A DNA stretch of 64,000 bases from Propionispora sp. 2/2-37 (GCF_001298735.1 NZ_CYSP01000012.1:80818-144817), one strand, 5' to 3'. Shown: positions 54,212-62,964, counted from the stretch's first letter. The notes: generated by a model not told the origin, from the letters alone. Translations and numbers: made by a program.

Positions 54212-55396
54212 CTACATATACTCTTTAACGGCGTCGGCCAGCCGAATAATTCCGGTACGAATCTTCTCTTCCGGCATATTGGAATAATTTAAGCGCAGGG
54301 TATGTTCCACCCCGCCATTGGGAAAGAAAGAGTCACCTGGCACAAAGGCAACCTGCCGTTTTAAACATTCTGTCAAAAGCTTCACGGCGGTGATATGCTT
54401 TGGCAGTTCCACCCACAGAAATAAACCGCCCTGCGGCCGGGTGTAGTTTATGATACCGGCCAGGTTCTCATCTAGTGCCGCCAGCATGGCATTGCGTCGC
54501 TGCCGGTAGACGGTAATAATGTTTTGAATATTGGCTTCAAAATCATACAAATCCAAGTACCTCGATAATTCCATTTGACTGATCGAAGATGTATGCAAAT
54601 CCGCCCCCTGCTTGATTAATACATATTTCTCGATATAACGCCTGTCGGCAGCGATCCAGCCAATACGCATTCCCGGACAGAACGTTTTGGAAAAGGTGCT
54701 GGTGAAAATCACCAGACCTTTACTGTCCAGTGATTTCAAGGAAGGCAATATCTCATTTTCAAAACGTAATTCGCCGTAAGGATTATCCTCAATAACCGGA
54801 ATTTCATACTGATTAACCAGTTCAATTAAAGCTTTGCGCCGCTCCAGCGACCAGGTACGCCCGGTAGGGTTTTGAAAATCCGGAATTACATAAAGCAACT
54901 TTACCCTGGGAGTAGTACGCAAAATTTCCGCCAGTGCTCCGGGGATCATACCGTCCTCATCGGTCGGCACGGCAATAAAACGGGGGAGATAGGCTTTAAA
55001 GGCACTGAGTGCGGCAAGATATGTCGGACTTTCACACAGCACCACATCCCCTTCATCCAAAAACAGCTTGCCGGAAAAATCCAGCGCCTGCTGTGAACCG
55101 CTGGTAATGAGAATATTGTCGCTCTCCACTCCGGTGCCAAATTTACGGTTTATCCGTGCGGCTATCTGCCGGCGTAATGGCGGATAACCCTCCGTGGTGG
55201 AATACTGCAGGGCTTTGCTGCCGGCTTCCTGCAGCACTCTGACGGCCACCTGTTTCAGTTCCTCAACCGGAAACAATTCCGGGGCCGGTAATCCCCCTGC
55301 AAAGGAAATCATTTCGCACTGTTGGGTTATTTTTAAAATTTCCCGTATTTCCGATGCCCTGATTTTCTCCATACGCCTTGCAAAAGCCACTGTCAT
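54212..55396 (-). CDS. PLP-dependent aminotransferase, class I (LysN/2-aminoadipate type)
   Basis: A 394-residue fold type I enzyme with FAGGLPAPELFP, LQYSTTEGYPPLRRQIA, TSGSQQALDF, PDFQNPTGRTW and TSTFSKTFCPGMRIGW holding the PLP lysine (SKT). These match LysN-type broad aminotransferases that act on 2-aminoadipate, leucine and aromatic amino acids. ATG 55396 follows GTGGAG. Its link to azlCD suggests work on branched-chain amino acids. An inverted repeat shared with the other azl locus lies upstream. Confidence 0.85.
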   Translation of the reverse strand: MTVAFARRMEKIRASEIREILKITQQCEMISFAGGLPAPELFPVEELKQVAVRVLQEAGSKALQYSTTEGYPPLRRQIAARINRKFGTGVESDNILITSGSQQALDFSGKLFLDEGDVVLCESPTYLAALSAFKAYLPRFIAVPTDEDGMIPGALAEILRTTPRVKLLYVIPDFQNPTGRTWSLERRKALIELVNQYEIPVIEDNPYGELRFENEILPSLKSLDSKGLVIFTSTFSKTFCPGMRIGWIAADRRYIEKYVLIKQGADLHTSSISQMELSRYLDLYDFEANIQNIITVYRQRRNAMLAALDENLAGIINYTRPQGGLFLWVELPKHITAVKLLTECLKRQVAFVPGDSFFPNGGVEHTLRLNYSNMPEEKIRTGIIRLADAVKEYM

Positions 55397-55829
55397 AACC
55401 AATCACTCCACTTCATCCGTACCCATGTACTTTGTAAGCCATTAAGGCTTTACATTTATTTTTCCTATCATACACATCCCTGAGAGTACTGTAAATATCC
55501 AATTCCGGCTGTTTTTCAGATTTTTGGATACCTACAAAGGAACCGCTCTGTCCCCCCTGGAAGCAATCCTAACCTGTCCTAATCGCCTCCGTCTCTGCAG
55601 CCAAAGGCGTTCTTTTTACTTCACCCGGTATTTGTATTTTGCAATACCCGCTAGCCGCTGGACGGCCGCCCTGGTAAATGGTGCTGCAGCAAACCTCACC
55701 TCTGTCGTGACCCGTTGTAACGCTAGGCACCGGCCGGCACCTTGGCACATTGCATCCCAATTACATCAGTTGAACTCTTGGTTCCTATATGATAGACTAA
55801 TTTTGGATGATTTTATCAGGAGGATATGT
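55397..55829. other. long non-coding stretch, G/C-rich in part
   Basis: Contains the operator-like repeat at 55494-55530 and a G/C-rich stretch (55600-55760) with several possible stems. An open frame joins it to the signal peptidase gene but has no start or ribosome site. A structured RNA is possible; I could not match 6S, SRP, RNase P or tmRNA cores. Confidence 0.35.
55494..55530. promoter_or_regulatory. inverted repeat upstream of the aminotransferase-azlCD unit
   Basis: AATATCCAATT (55494-55504) and TTGGATA (55524-55530). The same ATCCAA...TTGGAT pairing, with start-to-start spacing of 27 here and 28 at 6490-6529, occurs at the first azl locus. Confidence 0.5.
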
Positions 55830-56393
55830 ATGCAGTTACTAAACGAAATTGGCGAATGGATCTACAGCATTATAATCGCCCTGGCTCTGGCCTTATTCAT
55901 AAACATTTTTCTGTTTCAACCTTCTCTCGTCGTTGGGCAGTCAATGGACCCGACCTTGCACGACGGTCAGCGTATTTTTTTGTCCAAACTTTCGCATACG
56001 CTGGGACGTATGCCGGAATACGGTGAAATTGTAACTATCGACAGCCGGGTTTTCCGCGAACGAGGCTGGCGTGACGACCTGACCGATCCGCTGATGAACT
56101 GGGTCAATGTCCTGACCGGCAAACAGCCGTCACATACCGTATGGGTAAAGCGGATTATTGGCGAACCCGGCGATGTACTGGAATTTAAGCAAGGGCAAAT
56201 CTACCGCAACGGCACTCTTCTGGAGGAACCGTACATTAAAGAGCCGATGCGCAATCTGCCGGACCGCCAAATTAAGATACCGGACGACCATGTCTTTGTC
56301 CTGGGCGACAACCGCAACAACAGCAGTGACAGCCGGGTAATCGGCAGTATTCCCCGCAGCCACATTCTCGGCACTATGATTTTCGGAATATAA
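55830..56393 (+). CDS. lepB: signal peptidase I
   Basis: A 187-residue membrane-bound serine peptidase that removes signal peptides from exported proteins. One N-terminal membrane segment (about 11-32), the catalytic Ser 38 in VVGQSMDPTL, Lys 107 in VWVKRIIGEPGD and the late GDNRNNSSDSR motif (box E). ATG 55830 is preceded by AGGAGG; an upstream extension of the reading lacks a start. An insert (about 70-100) lengthens the region between the serine and lysine boxes. Confidence 0.93.
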   Translation: MQLLNEIGEWIYSIIIALALALFINIFLFQPSLVVGQSMDPTLHDGQRIFLSKLSHTLGRMPEYGEIVTIDSRVFRERGWRDDLTDPLMNWVNVLTGKQPSHTVWVKRIIGEPGDVLEFKQGQIYRNGTLLEEPYIKEPMRNLPDRQIKIPDDHVFVLGDNRNNSSDSRVIGSIPRSHILGTMIFGI

Positions 56394-56402
56394 AATGGGT
56401 CT

Positions 56403-56442
56403 AAGCCCTGCAAGCAGCCTTCATCAGCTGTTTGCAGGGCTT
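56403..56442. terminator. convergent terminator
   Basis: AAGCCCTGCAA (56403-56413) pairs with TTGCAGGGCTT (56432-56442) between convergent lepB and the ABC permease. Confidence 0.8.
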
Positions 56443-56452
56443 TGTTCTGATT

Positions 56453-57577
56453 CTAGGCCATCTTCTTTTGAAACTTAATAATACTAAGCGTAAGCACTAC
56501 GACAATAAAGGTGATCAATGCCAGTGTCTGAGTCCAAAGAAATTCAAGCCCGATACCTTTTAAAACAATACCGCGCATAATTTCCAGATAGAAGGTTAAC
56601 GGCAGGACATTGCCCAGCCAGTAAAAAAGTTTGGGCATAGCCTCCCGGGGAAACATAAATCCCGACAGCAGTATACTCGGCAAAAAGATAAAAAAAGACA
56701 TCTGCATCGCCTGCATTTGTGTTTTGGCTACAGTGGAAATTAAAACCCCTAAGGCCAGTGAAGCAATGATGAATAGGGTGGTTAGAGCATACAACAACCC
56801 TATGCTGCCCTGCAGCGGCAGGTCAAATACTAAAACTCCCATAATCAGCGACAAAGTCGCCTGCACATACCCTACAAAAATATAAGGGATGATCTTTCCC
56901 AGCATCAATTCATAGGATCTCATCGGAGTAACAATCAGTTGTTCCAGTGTACCCTGCTCCCGTTCCCGGACAATCGCCATCGAGGTAATCATAACCATCG
57001 TCATGGTAAGGATGGTGCCCAAAATACCCGGTACCATATAAAAAGCAGACACAAAATCGGGGTTATACCAGGGACGTATTCTGATATCATAAGGCTGCTC
57101 AAATTTTTTTATGCCACTGTTCTCCAGCTTTTTCAGTAGGATTTCCTGCGATTTTAACTGCCCGATCATTTGTGCGGTACTAATTGCCGAAGAAGCGGAC
57201 ATAGAATCCGAAGCATCGACAATAACCTGTACCGCGGCACTGCGGCCATGATTTATGTTTTGGCTGAAATCAGGCGGGAGGATAATACCGACTTTGGCCT
57301 TGCCCGCCTCAATCGCATCATTCACTTGCTGATAGCTGCTGGCCACATAGTTAATGTCAAAATATTCACTGGCAGTAAATTCAGCCAATAAATCCCGGCC
57401 TTCCTGCTGCCTCGACTGATCAAACACGATAGTGGACAAATGCTTTACATCCGTGTTTATCGCAAAACCAAATACCAAGAGCTGAATAACCGGCAGTCCC
57501 ACCATCATGGCAAAAGTAATCCGGTCGCGCCGCATTTGAATAAACTCTTTGATCAAAAGGGCCCAGAGTCGCTTCAT
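56453..57577 (-). CDS. ABC-2 type exporter permease
   Basis: A 374-residue permease of the YhhJ/YbhR type: one N-terminal membrane segment (MMVGLPVIQLLVFGFAI), a large extracytoplasmic domain (about 40-170) and five C-terminal segments with the MTSMAIVREREQGTLEQLIVTPMRS motif. It is the last gene of an operon with two ATPases and an HlyD-type adaptor, and probably exports drugs or lipid-like compounds across the envelope. Its start overlaps the ATPase gene by 4 nt. Confidence 0.87.
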   Translation of the reverse strand: MKRLWALLIKEFIQMRRDRITFAMMVGLPVIQLLVFGFAINTDVKHLSTIVFDQSRQQEGRDLLAEFTASEYFDINYVASSYQQVNDAIEAGKAKVGIILPPDFSQNINHGRSAAVQVIVDASDSMSASSAISTAQMIGQLKSQEILLKKLENSGIKKFEQPYDIRIRPWYNPDFVSAFYMVPGILGTILTMTMVMITSMAIVREREQGTLEQLIVTPMRSYELMLGKIIPYIFVGYVQATLSLIMGVLVFDLPLQGSIGLLYALTTLFIIASLALGVLISTVAKTQMQAMQMSFFIFLPSILLSGFMFPREAMPKLFYWLGNVLPLTFYLEIMRGIVLKGIGLEFLWTQTLALITFIVVVLTLSIIKFQKKMA

Positions 57578-58479
57578 TCCACCATCCCCCTGCGTCTTGA
57601 TTGCACGTAATACACAAATACATCTTCCAGTGAGGGTGTAATTACAGTGTAAGGATAGTTTCTATATAGGCCAATATCCGCCTCGGCAACCAGCACATGA
57701 ACCGATAGGCCGTAGGGATACATATCCATACAGGCCAGGTTAGCATCGGTCAATTGCCGCATAAAATTCATAGGGTCTTCTGCCGGTATTTCCAGCAGCA
57801 GGCCGGGAATTGCCTGTTTGAGCCGCTGTGGACTGTCGTCGGCTATCAGATTGCCCTCAAAAATAAAACCGATCCGGTCACAATGTTCCGCTTCGTCCAT
57901 AAAATGGGTTGTGACCATAATGGTGGTGCCTTCCACTGCCAGTTGATAGATAATATCCCAAAACAGGCGCCGGGACTTAGGATCAACGCCGCCTGTCGGC
58001 TCATCTAAAAACAAAATGGACGGCTTATGCAATATGGAACAACCCAAGGCCAGGCGCTGCTTCCAGCCGCCGGACAAATTTGCGGTCAGTTCATTTTTAC
58101 GCTCCTGAAGGCCGGCCATATCAAGCATCTCATACACGCGTTTTTGCTTGACAGCTTCTGGCAGACTATATAAGCCGGCATAAAAAGTAAGATTTTCCCA
58201 CACCGTTAAATCGTCATATAAACTAAATTTCTGCGACATGTACCCAAGCTGTTTCTTGACAGCCTCACGGTTCCGGCGTAAATCCATTCCCAAAATCTCA
58301 CCATAACCGGCCGTCGGTTCCAGAATACCGCAGAGCATCTTGATGGTTGTCGATTTTCCCGAACCATTCGGACCCAAAAAGCCATAAATACTGCCGGTCC
58401 TTATGGCCAAATTCAGGTCATCAACTGCCGTAAAAGTCCCAAATTTCTTCGTTAGATTGCGGGTTACTACAGCGTTCAT
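57574..58479 (-). CDS. ABC transporter ATP-binding protein (second of the operon)
   Basis: A 301-residue ATPase with Walker A GPNGSGKSTT, signature LSGGWKQRLAL, Walker B LFLDEPTGGVDPKSRR and the switch His in TTHFMDEAEHCDR. It energises the ABC-2 permease. In E. coli the two ATPase halves are fused as YbhF; here they are separate genes that overlap by 4 nt. Confidence 0.9.
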   Translation of the reverse strand: MNAVVTRNLTKKFGTFTAVDDLNLAIRTGSIYGFLGPNGSGKSTTIKMLCGILEPTAGYGEILGMDLRRNREAVKKQLGYMSQKFSLYDDLTVWENLTFYAGLYSLPEAVKQKRVYEMLDMAGLQERKNELTANLSGGWKQRLALGCSILHKPSILFLDEPTGGVDPKSRRLFWDIIYQLAVEGTTIMVTTHFMDEAEHCDRIGFIFEGNLIADDSPQRLKQAIPGLLLEIPAEDPMNFMRQLTDANLACMDMYPYGLSVHVLVAEADIGLYRNYPYTVITPSLEDVFVYYVQSRRRGMVE

Positions 58480-59381
58480 AACGAATCTCCTTTACTAGCC
58501 AGAGTGACAAACACATCCTCCAGCATCGGTTTGATCTCCTTCAAGCTTTCGATAGCAACTCCGGCATGTTCCAGCCTTTGCCGGATGGCTGTTGCAGCAA
58601 CCGCATAGTCTTCCACCGCAATATGATATTTATCGCCAAAAGAATTAATATCGTAAATGTCGATTCCAGTCAGATATTTTTTTACTTCCTTACTGGCAGC
58701 GCGTAGTTCAATAATCCGGTAGGGATATTGAGCTTTCAGTCCCTGCGGCGTATCTGCAGCCGTTATCTGCCCCTCATTCATAAAGGCAATGCGGGTGCAT
58801 AACTCGGCTTCATCCATATACGGCGTAGAGACAAAAATCGTCGTTCCTTCCTGATTCAGCCGGTACAATACCTGCCAAAACTCCCGGCGGGACACCGGAT
58901 CAACACCGGTTGTCGGTTCATCTAAAAAAAGCAATTGCGGCCGGTGCATAAGTCCGGCAGCTAAAGCCAGTTTTTGCTTCATTCCTCCGGACAAATTGGC
59001 TGCCAGACGGTTTGCGAAAGGTGCTAATTTTGTCATCCGCAGAAGCTCTTCCGCCAAAACGACTGTCTGTTTGCTTGAAGCGCCATACAGCGCACCCATC
59101 AGTTTAATATTCTCCATCACCGATAAATCGCCATATAAACTAAACCGCTGCGGTACATAGCCAATATACGGCTTGCTTTGCCCCAGATTTTCCTGTCCCA
59201 GAACGAAAATCTTTCCTGCGGTGGGTGCTAAAACACCGGTAATCATTCGAATCACGGTCGTTTTTCCGGCGCCATCCGGTCCAACCAGCCCAAAAATATC
59301 CCCCCGGTTCACCTTAAGCGACAAGTTATAAACAGCCGTTCTCTTTTGAAAGGACTTTGAGACGTTGCTTAATTCAATCAT
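58476..59381 (-). CDS. ABC transporter ATP-binding protein (first of the operon)
   Basis: A 301-residue ATPase with Walker A GPDGAGKTTVIRM, signature LSGGMKQKLALAA and Walker B LFLDEPTTGVDPVSRREFW. The switch position reads STPYMDEAE: the usual His is replaced by Pro-Tyr, so this half may have reduced ATPase activity, as in asymmetric exporters. It overlaps the adaptor gene (ATGA) and the next ATPase gene. Confidence 0.9.
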   Translation of the reverse strand: MIELSNVSKSFQKRTAVYNLSLKVNRGDIFGLVGPDGAGKTTVIRMITGVLAPTAGKIFVLGQENLGQSKPYIGYVPQRFSLYGDLSVMENIKLMGALYGASSKQTVVLAEELLRMTKLAPFANRLAANLSGGMKQKLALAAGLMHRPQLLFLDEPTTGVDPVSRREFWQVLYRLNQEGTTIFVSTPYMDEAELCTRIAFMNEGQITAADTPQGLKAQYPYRIIELRAASKEVKKYLTGIDIYDINSFGDKYHIAVEDYAVAATAIRQRLEHAGVAIESLKEIKPMLEDVFVTLASKGDSL

Positions 59382-60349
59382 GGTATGACCACATCGGCAG
59401 GCATACCCGGTTTCAGGAGCCCCTGCGAATTATCAATACGGACCTTCACGGCAAAAACCAGGTTAGCCCGTTCACGCTGCGTGATACTCTGCCGGGGATT
59501 AAATTCGGCAGAGTCACTAATTTCTTTAATCACTCCGGGAAATACTTGCTCGGGAAAGGCATCAATTTTTACGCCGGCCGCCTGTCCTACCTTGATGGCT
59601 GCCAGCTGTGTTGAAGGAATATACACCTTTACCCAGCAGTCATTCATGTCTGCCACGGTTGCGATTGCCGCTCCGGCATTAATATACTCGCCCTGCTCAA
59701 AATTTTTAGTTAAAACCAGTCCGGATAAAGGGCTGCTGATCTCGGTATCGGCCAGCAATGACTTACTGGCCTCCACAATGGCTTTGGTCCGTTTTACCTC
59801 TTCCCGTTGTGCCTGGATCTCATCCGGCCGGTTGCCTTCGGTAATGATACTTTTTTTTGCCTCGGCAGCAATCAGCGAATTATAAGCCACTTCATAAGCA
59901 GACCGGACGCTATCCAGTTGTTGAGCAGCAATAGCTCCCTGACGATATAAAACCGTATAGCGTGTCAAGTCATTTTTCGCTTTGTCAAATACCGACTGCG
60001 CTGCGGCTAAATCGGCTTCTGCCTGCATTCGTTCCTGATTGCGGGCTCCTTTTTCCAAATCTTTCAGTTCCGCTTCGGCTTTATCCAAGGCGGCTTCGTC
60101 GCGCAATAACTGAGCTTTTAAATCGTCACGGGAAATCCGTGCCACCACATCGCCGGCTTTAAGCCAGTCCCCTTCTTTGAGATTCAGTTCGGTAAGATAA
60201 CCGCTGGTCTTAGGAGTAATATCCGCCCGGGTTACTTCAATAGTTCCGGTAGCCGTTATCCCGTATTCCTTTTTGTTGAACAGCTTATATCCGGCAATAC
60301 CGATCAAAAGTGCCAGAATAGCGACACCGGCAATAAGTTTTCGATTCAT
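59378..60349 (-). CDS. HlyD/YbhG-type periplasmic adaptor
   Basis: A 323-residue membrane-fusion protein: an N-terminal membrane anchor (about 6-24), a lipoyl half-motif (GTIEVTRADITPKTSGYLTELNLKEGDWLKAGDVVARI in landmarks), a coiled coil (about 75-190) and the second lipoyl half with beta-barrel (DTEISSPLSGLVLTKNFEQGEYINAG … VKVYIPSTQLAAIKVG). It would connect the ABC exporter to an outer-membrane factor, evidence for a diderm envelope. First gene of the operon, behind a large palindrome. Confidence 0.9.
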   Translation of the reverse strand: MNRKLIAGVAILALLIGIAGYKLFNKKEYGITATGTIEVTRADITPKTSGYLTELNLKEGDWLKAGDVVARISRDDLKAQLLRDEAALDKAEAELKDLEKGARNQERMQAEADLAAAQSVFDKAKNDLTRYTVLYRQGAIAAQQLDSVRSAYEVAYNSLIAAEAKKSIITEGNRPDEIQAQREEVKRTKAIVEASKSLLADTEISSPLSGLVLTKNFEQGEYINAGAAIATVADMNDCWVKVYIPSTQLAAIKVGQAAGVKIDAFPEQVFPGVIKEISDSAEFNPRQSITQRERANLVFAVKVRIDNSQGLLKPGMPADVVIP

Positions 60350-60384
60350 ACCTCAAGCATCCCCTATCCTAAGATTTTATCAAC

Positions 60385-60426
60385 TACGTGGTATTATTTA
60401 ATCGTTTGATTAAATAATACCACGTA
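60385..60426. promoter_or_regulatory. 42-bp palindrome (19-bp arms) before the exporter operon
   Basis: 60385-60403 and 60408-60426 are exact reverse complements with a 4-nt centre, core TTAATC-GTTT-GATTAA. It is about 36 bp before the adaptor start codon. The size fits a TetR- or MarR-type operator; no regulator gene of either kind is adjacent. Confidence 0.6.
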
Positions 60427-60470
60427 CCCCTTACTACTGTCTATAGATTGCAGCAACTTTCCAATTCCCT

Positions 60471-60499
60471 TTGATAAACCAGAAAAAATGTCATATAAT
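60471..60499 (+). promoter_or_regulatory. promoter of the ASCH-like gene
   Basis: -35 TTGATA (60471-60476), a 17-nt spacer and -10 TATAAT (60494-60499). Confidence 0.75.
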
Positions 60500-60550
60500 A
60501 AAAATATAGCCTTACCAATTATTGAAATTTCACCATAAAGGAGAAATACT

Positions 60551-60901
60551 ATGTTTGCACTTAACTTTCAGTCGCCCAACCATAAAAAATTACTGATTGA
60601 CCGCAAAAAAAACTGTACTGTCCGTTTGGGAGATGTAAGTGACGTATATTTAGAAAACTCGGTTGTCTGGATTACAATCGGCAAGCCGTTTCAATCGAAA
60701 CGCAAATTATATACGGCATTTATTGACAAAGTCATCACTAAAACCATTTCCGAACTAACCACCCACGACCTGGATCATCAAAATCCGGAAATTGGCTCTA
60801 TAGAAGAACTCGTTGCCTTTTTTGAAAAGGTGTATCAAAAATCCATCAGCATGGAAGACATGGTTACTGTTATCTATTTTTCAGAAATTATTGACGAATA
60901 A
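60551..60901 (+). CDS. ASCH-like (PUA-fold) small protein
   Basis: A 116-residue protein. RKKNCTVRLGDVSDVYLENSVVWITIGKPF and the following KLYTAFIDKVITKTISELT resemble the ASCH beta-barrel, a PUA-like RNA-binding fold, with the C(T)xRLGD pattern. The C-terminal 35 residues form helices. RBS AAAGGAG. Function unknown; RNA binding is inferred from fold similarity only. Confidence 0.6.
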   Translation: MFALNFQSPNHKKLLIDRKKNCTVRLGDVSDVYLENSVVWITIGKPFQSKRKLYTAFIDKVITKTISELTTHDLDHQNPEIGSIEELVAFFEKVYQKSISMEDMVTVIYFSEIIDE

Positions 60902-60963
60902 TTTCTGTATCACCCAAAATATTCACCATGATACTATCGTCTTGGAGCGGTGCAGCCAGCAAT

Positions 60964-61003
60964 AAAGCCCGGAGTAATCACATGTTACTCACGGGCTTTT
61001 ATT
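60964..61003 (+). terminator. terminator of the ASCH-like gene
   Basis: Stem AAAGCCCGGAGTAA pairs with TTACTCACGGGCTTT, with one bulge, then TTATTG. Confidence 0.75.
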
Positions 61004-61166
61004 GTGTTATATAACCATCCGTTGTAAACGATTCCTCTCCCTTGATTCGCCTTGAAACATACAGTCTTAAACAAAAACCTGTTTTCCACCTAGCATCATG
61101 CAAACACACAAAAAATGACTGTTTCAATAAAGAATTCATCCTTCCTTATTTGTAACCGCCTGCGCA

Positions 61167-61343
61167 TCAATCCTGTGTTGGGCAAAATCCGTGGCAGGCA
61201 GTTTCTAATGCCGCTTTTAAGTATGTAACAATCAGACTATCCAGATACTGACTTTCGCTTAACACATCAGGGTGCCTCAACCCTTTCTCCATTCCTGCTT
61301 TCACCATTTCCCGACGTACTTCCTCAATCTCATCAAACAACAT
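61167..61343 (-). CDS. Spo0E-like aspartyl-phosphate phosphatase
   Basis: A 58-residue helical hairpin with the family motif SESQYLDSLIVTYLK. Spo0E-type phosphatases remove phosphate from Spo0A and delay sporulation, so the organism is probably a spore former. The start is uncertain: the ATG at 61343 (MLFDEIEEVRREM) gives the usual size and has AAAGGA 14 nt upstream, while the ATG at 61358 lies directly against AGAAAGG and a TTG at 61379 has no site. Confidence 0.7.
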   Translation of the reverse strand: MLFDEIEEVRREMVKAGMEKGLRHPDVLSESQYLDSLIVTYLKAALETACHGFCPTQD

Positions 61344-61672
61344 GCTGCTTTCGATCATCCTTTCTTTTTTATTTAACAATAACAGTATCCATTATATCTT
61401 TATTTACAAATATTGTCAATCAACCTTCTCATCTTGTAGGACCTCTCCCTATACTGTTAGAATAAAGAATAATCTGCAGAAATTATCCCTGCATCCGGGA
61501 ATTATGCCGTATATAGACGATGAGAATATCGCATTGAAAAAACTTGTCGCCAGGATGACAAGATAAGTATAAAATTAAGCATAAAAGTCTAAATCCCAAT
61601 AAAACATCAAATTATGCTGTCGGCGCATTCATAAAAAAAAGAGCTTTCGCCCTTTTTCTATGATCTGTATCA

Positions 61673-61909
61673 TCATTCCCATTGAAATTCTAACGTAATT
61701 GTCAATCCATCACCGTCAGGACGAATGCAGTAATAAGTACAATGGGCAAGTACCTTCTGAAAAGAACGGATTTGCTTATGTGACTCACCAATCATCTCAG
61801 AAACGCGGACAGTAACCAGCGCTTTGTTATTAAAGTTTTCCACAACACTTACATTATTGGAAACCAACTTCATGCCTTTTAAAATGCGTATAAAGGTTGC
61901 CCGCTTCAT
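61673..61909 (-). CDS. small protein of unknown function
   Basis: A 78-residue protein with an excellent site (AGGGAGGAG before the ATG). The sequence has beta-type repeats (VSVVENFNNKALVTVRVSEM and LTITLEFQW at the end) and two cysteines (57 and 61). I do not recognise it; its position next to the tRNA array gives no clue. Confidence 0.6.
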   Translation of the reverse strand: MKRATFIRILKGMKLVSNNVSVVENFNNKALVTVRVSEMIGESHKQIRSFQKVLAHCTYYCIRPDGDGLTITLEFQWE

Positions 61910-62032
61910 AATGGCTCCTCCCTCTGCTGTTTGCTATAACTTCATTATATCATACATCAACTATTTCTGTGTGATTCAACTTTAGTAAAATCTAATGGTA
62001 AAATCCGGTCGAAAAGAATGAGAAAGATGAAT

Positions 62033-62060
62033 AAAAAACCGCAGCCATCGCTACGGTCTT
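62033..62060 (-). terminator. terminator of the tRNA array
   Basis: A GC stem (ACCGTAGC/GCTGCGGT, with G-U pairs) and a T6 tract on the minus strand, just after the last tRNA gene. Confidence 0.8.
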
Positions 62061-62073
62061 TACGTATACATAA

Positions 62074-62160
62074 TGGTGCCGGAGGTCGGACTCGAACCGA
62101 CACGGAGTTGCCCCCGGCAGATTTTGAGTCTGCTACGTCTGCCAATTACGTCACTCCGGC
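62074..62160 (-). tRNA. tRNA-Leu(CAA)
   Basis: 87 nt with a long variable arm; anticodon loop CTCAAAA; CCA encoded. Confidence 0.95.
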
Positions 62161-62163
62161 GTG

Positions 62164-62246
62164 TGGTGCGGGAGAAGGGACTTGAACCCCCACGGTTGCC
62201 CGCCAGATCCTAAGTCTGGTGCGTCTGCCAATTCCGCCACTCCCGC
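62164..62246 (-). tRNA. tRNA-Leu(TAG)
   Basis: Class II tRNA, anticodon loop CTTAGGA; CCA encoded. Confidence 0.95.
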
Positions 62247-62259
62247 ATATGAAATTGAT

Positions 62260-62348
62260 TGGTGCCGAGGACCGGAATCGAACCGGTACGGGTGTCACCA
62301 CCCGAGGGATTTTAAGTCCCTTGTGTCTGCCAGTTCCACCACCCCGGC
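62260..62348 (-). tRNA. tRNA-Leu(TAA)
   Basis: Class II tRNA, anticodon loop CTTAAAA; CCA encoded. Confidence 0.95.
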
Positions 62349-62359
62349 ATAACAATATA

Positions 62360-62433
62360 TGGAGCGGGTGAAGGGAATCGAACCCTCGTAGCTAGCTTGG
62401 AAGGCTAGTGCTCTACCATTGAGCTACACCCGC
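62360..62433 (-). tRNA. tRNA-Gly(TCC)
   Basis: 74 nt; anticodon loop CTTCCAA; CCA encoded. Confidence 0.95.
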
Positions 62434-62442
62434 AGATTATTT

Positions 62443-62519
62443 TGGTGGCGGCGCAGGGATTTGAACCCCGGACACTGCGGGTATGAACCGCATGCTCTAG
62501 CCAACTGAGCTACGCCGCC
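62443..62519 (-). tRNA. tRNA-Met(CAT), elongator
   Basis: Anticodon loop TTCATAC in a stem without the GGG/CCC run of the initiator; acceptor GGCGGCG pairs fully; CCA encoded. Confidence 0.9.
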
Positions 62520-62527
62520 GTAAATTA

Positions 62528-62612
62528 TGGTGGAGGGAGCTGGATTCGAACCAGCGAAGGCAGAGCCGGCAGATTTACAGTCTGCTCCCTTTAGCCACTC
62601 GGGAATCCCTCC
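62528..62612 (-). tRNA. tRNA-Tyr(GTA)
   Basis: Class II tRNA, anticodon loop CTGTAAA; CCA encoded. GTA is a queuosine-type anticodon. Confidence 0.95.
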
Positions 62613-62624
62613 ATTATAAAGATG

Positions 62625-62700
62625 TGGAGCTGGCGAGAGGAATTGAACCCCCAACCTGCTGATTACAAGTCAGCTGCTCTACCAATTGAGCTACGCCAGC
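62625..62700 (-). tRNA. tRNA-Thr(TGT)
   Basis: 76 nt; anticodon loop CTTGTAA; CCA encoded. Confidence 0.95.
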
Positions 62701-62702
62701 GC

Positions 62703-62778
<76 letters not shown>

Positions 62779-62794
62779 ATCGGATTCTATATTA

Positions 62795-62869
62795 TGGTGG
62801 GCCCACCTGGGATCGAACCAGGGACCAACCGGTTATGAGCCGGTTGCTCTACCGCTGAGCTATAGGCCC
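62795..62869 (-). tRNA. tRNA with CAT anticodon, probably tRNA-Ile2
   Basis: The anticodon loop CTCATAA in stem ACCGG/CCGGT and the GGGCCTA acceptor resemble Firmicute tRNA-Ile2, whose C34 becomes lysidine. An elongator tRNA-Met is the alternative. Confidence 0.8.
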
Positions 62870-62875
62870 GCGATA

Positions 62876-62964
62876 TGGCGGAGGAGGTGAGATTCGAACT
62901 CACGGTCCCTTTCAGGATCACTGGTTTTCAAGACCAGCTCCTTAAACCGCTCGGACACTCCTCC
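62876..62964 (-). tRNA. tRNA-Ser(TGA)
   Basis: Class II tRNA, anticodon loop CTTGAAA; CCA encoded. Confidence 0.95.

Noticed and set aside
55600..55780. SRP RNA, 6S RNA, RNase P RNA or tmRNA in the G/C-rich stretch
   Set aside because: A piece resembling TTTACCAGG of SRP RNA is present, but the conserved domain IV core (GGAAGGAAGCA) is absent, and no other RNA core could be matched.
55524..55829. An N-terminal extension of signal peptidase I by 102 codons
   Set aside because: The ATG at 55830 has a full AGGAGG site and gives the normal signal peptidase length; the extension has no ribosome site and no membrane or domain sequence.
61438..61566. A small gene ending in …DDENIALKKLVARMTR
   Set aside because: It reads well for about 35 codons but has no ribosome site or start of its own and overlaps the promoter of the Spo0E-like gene.
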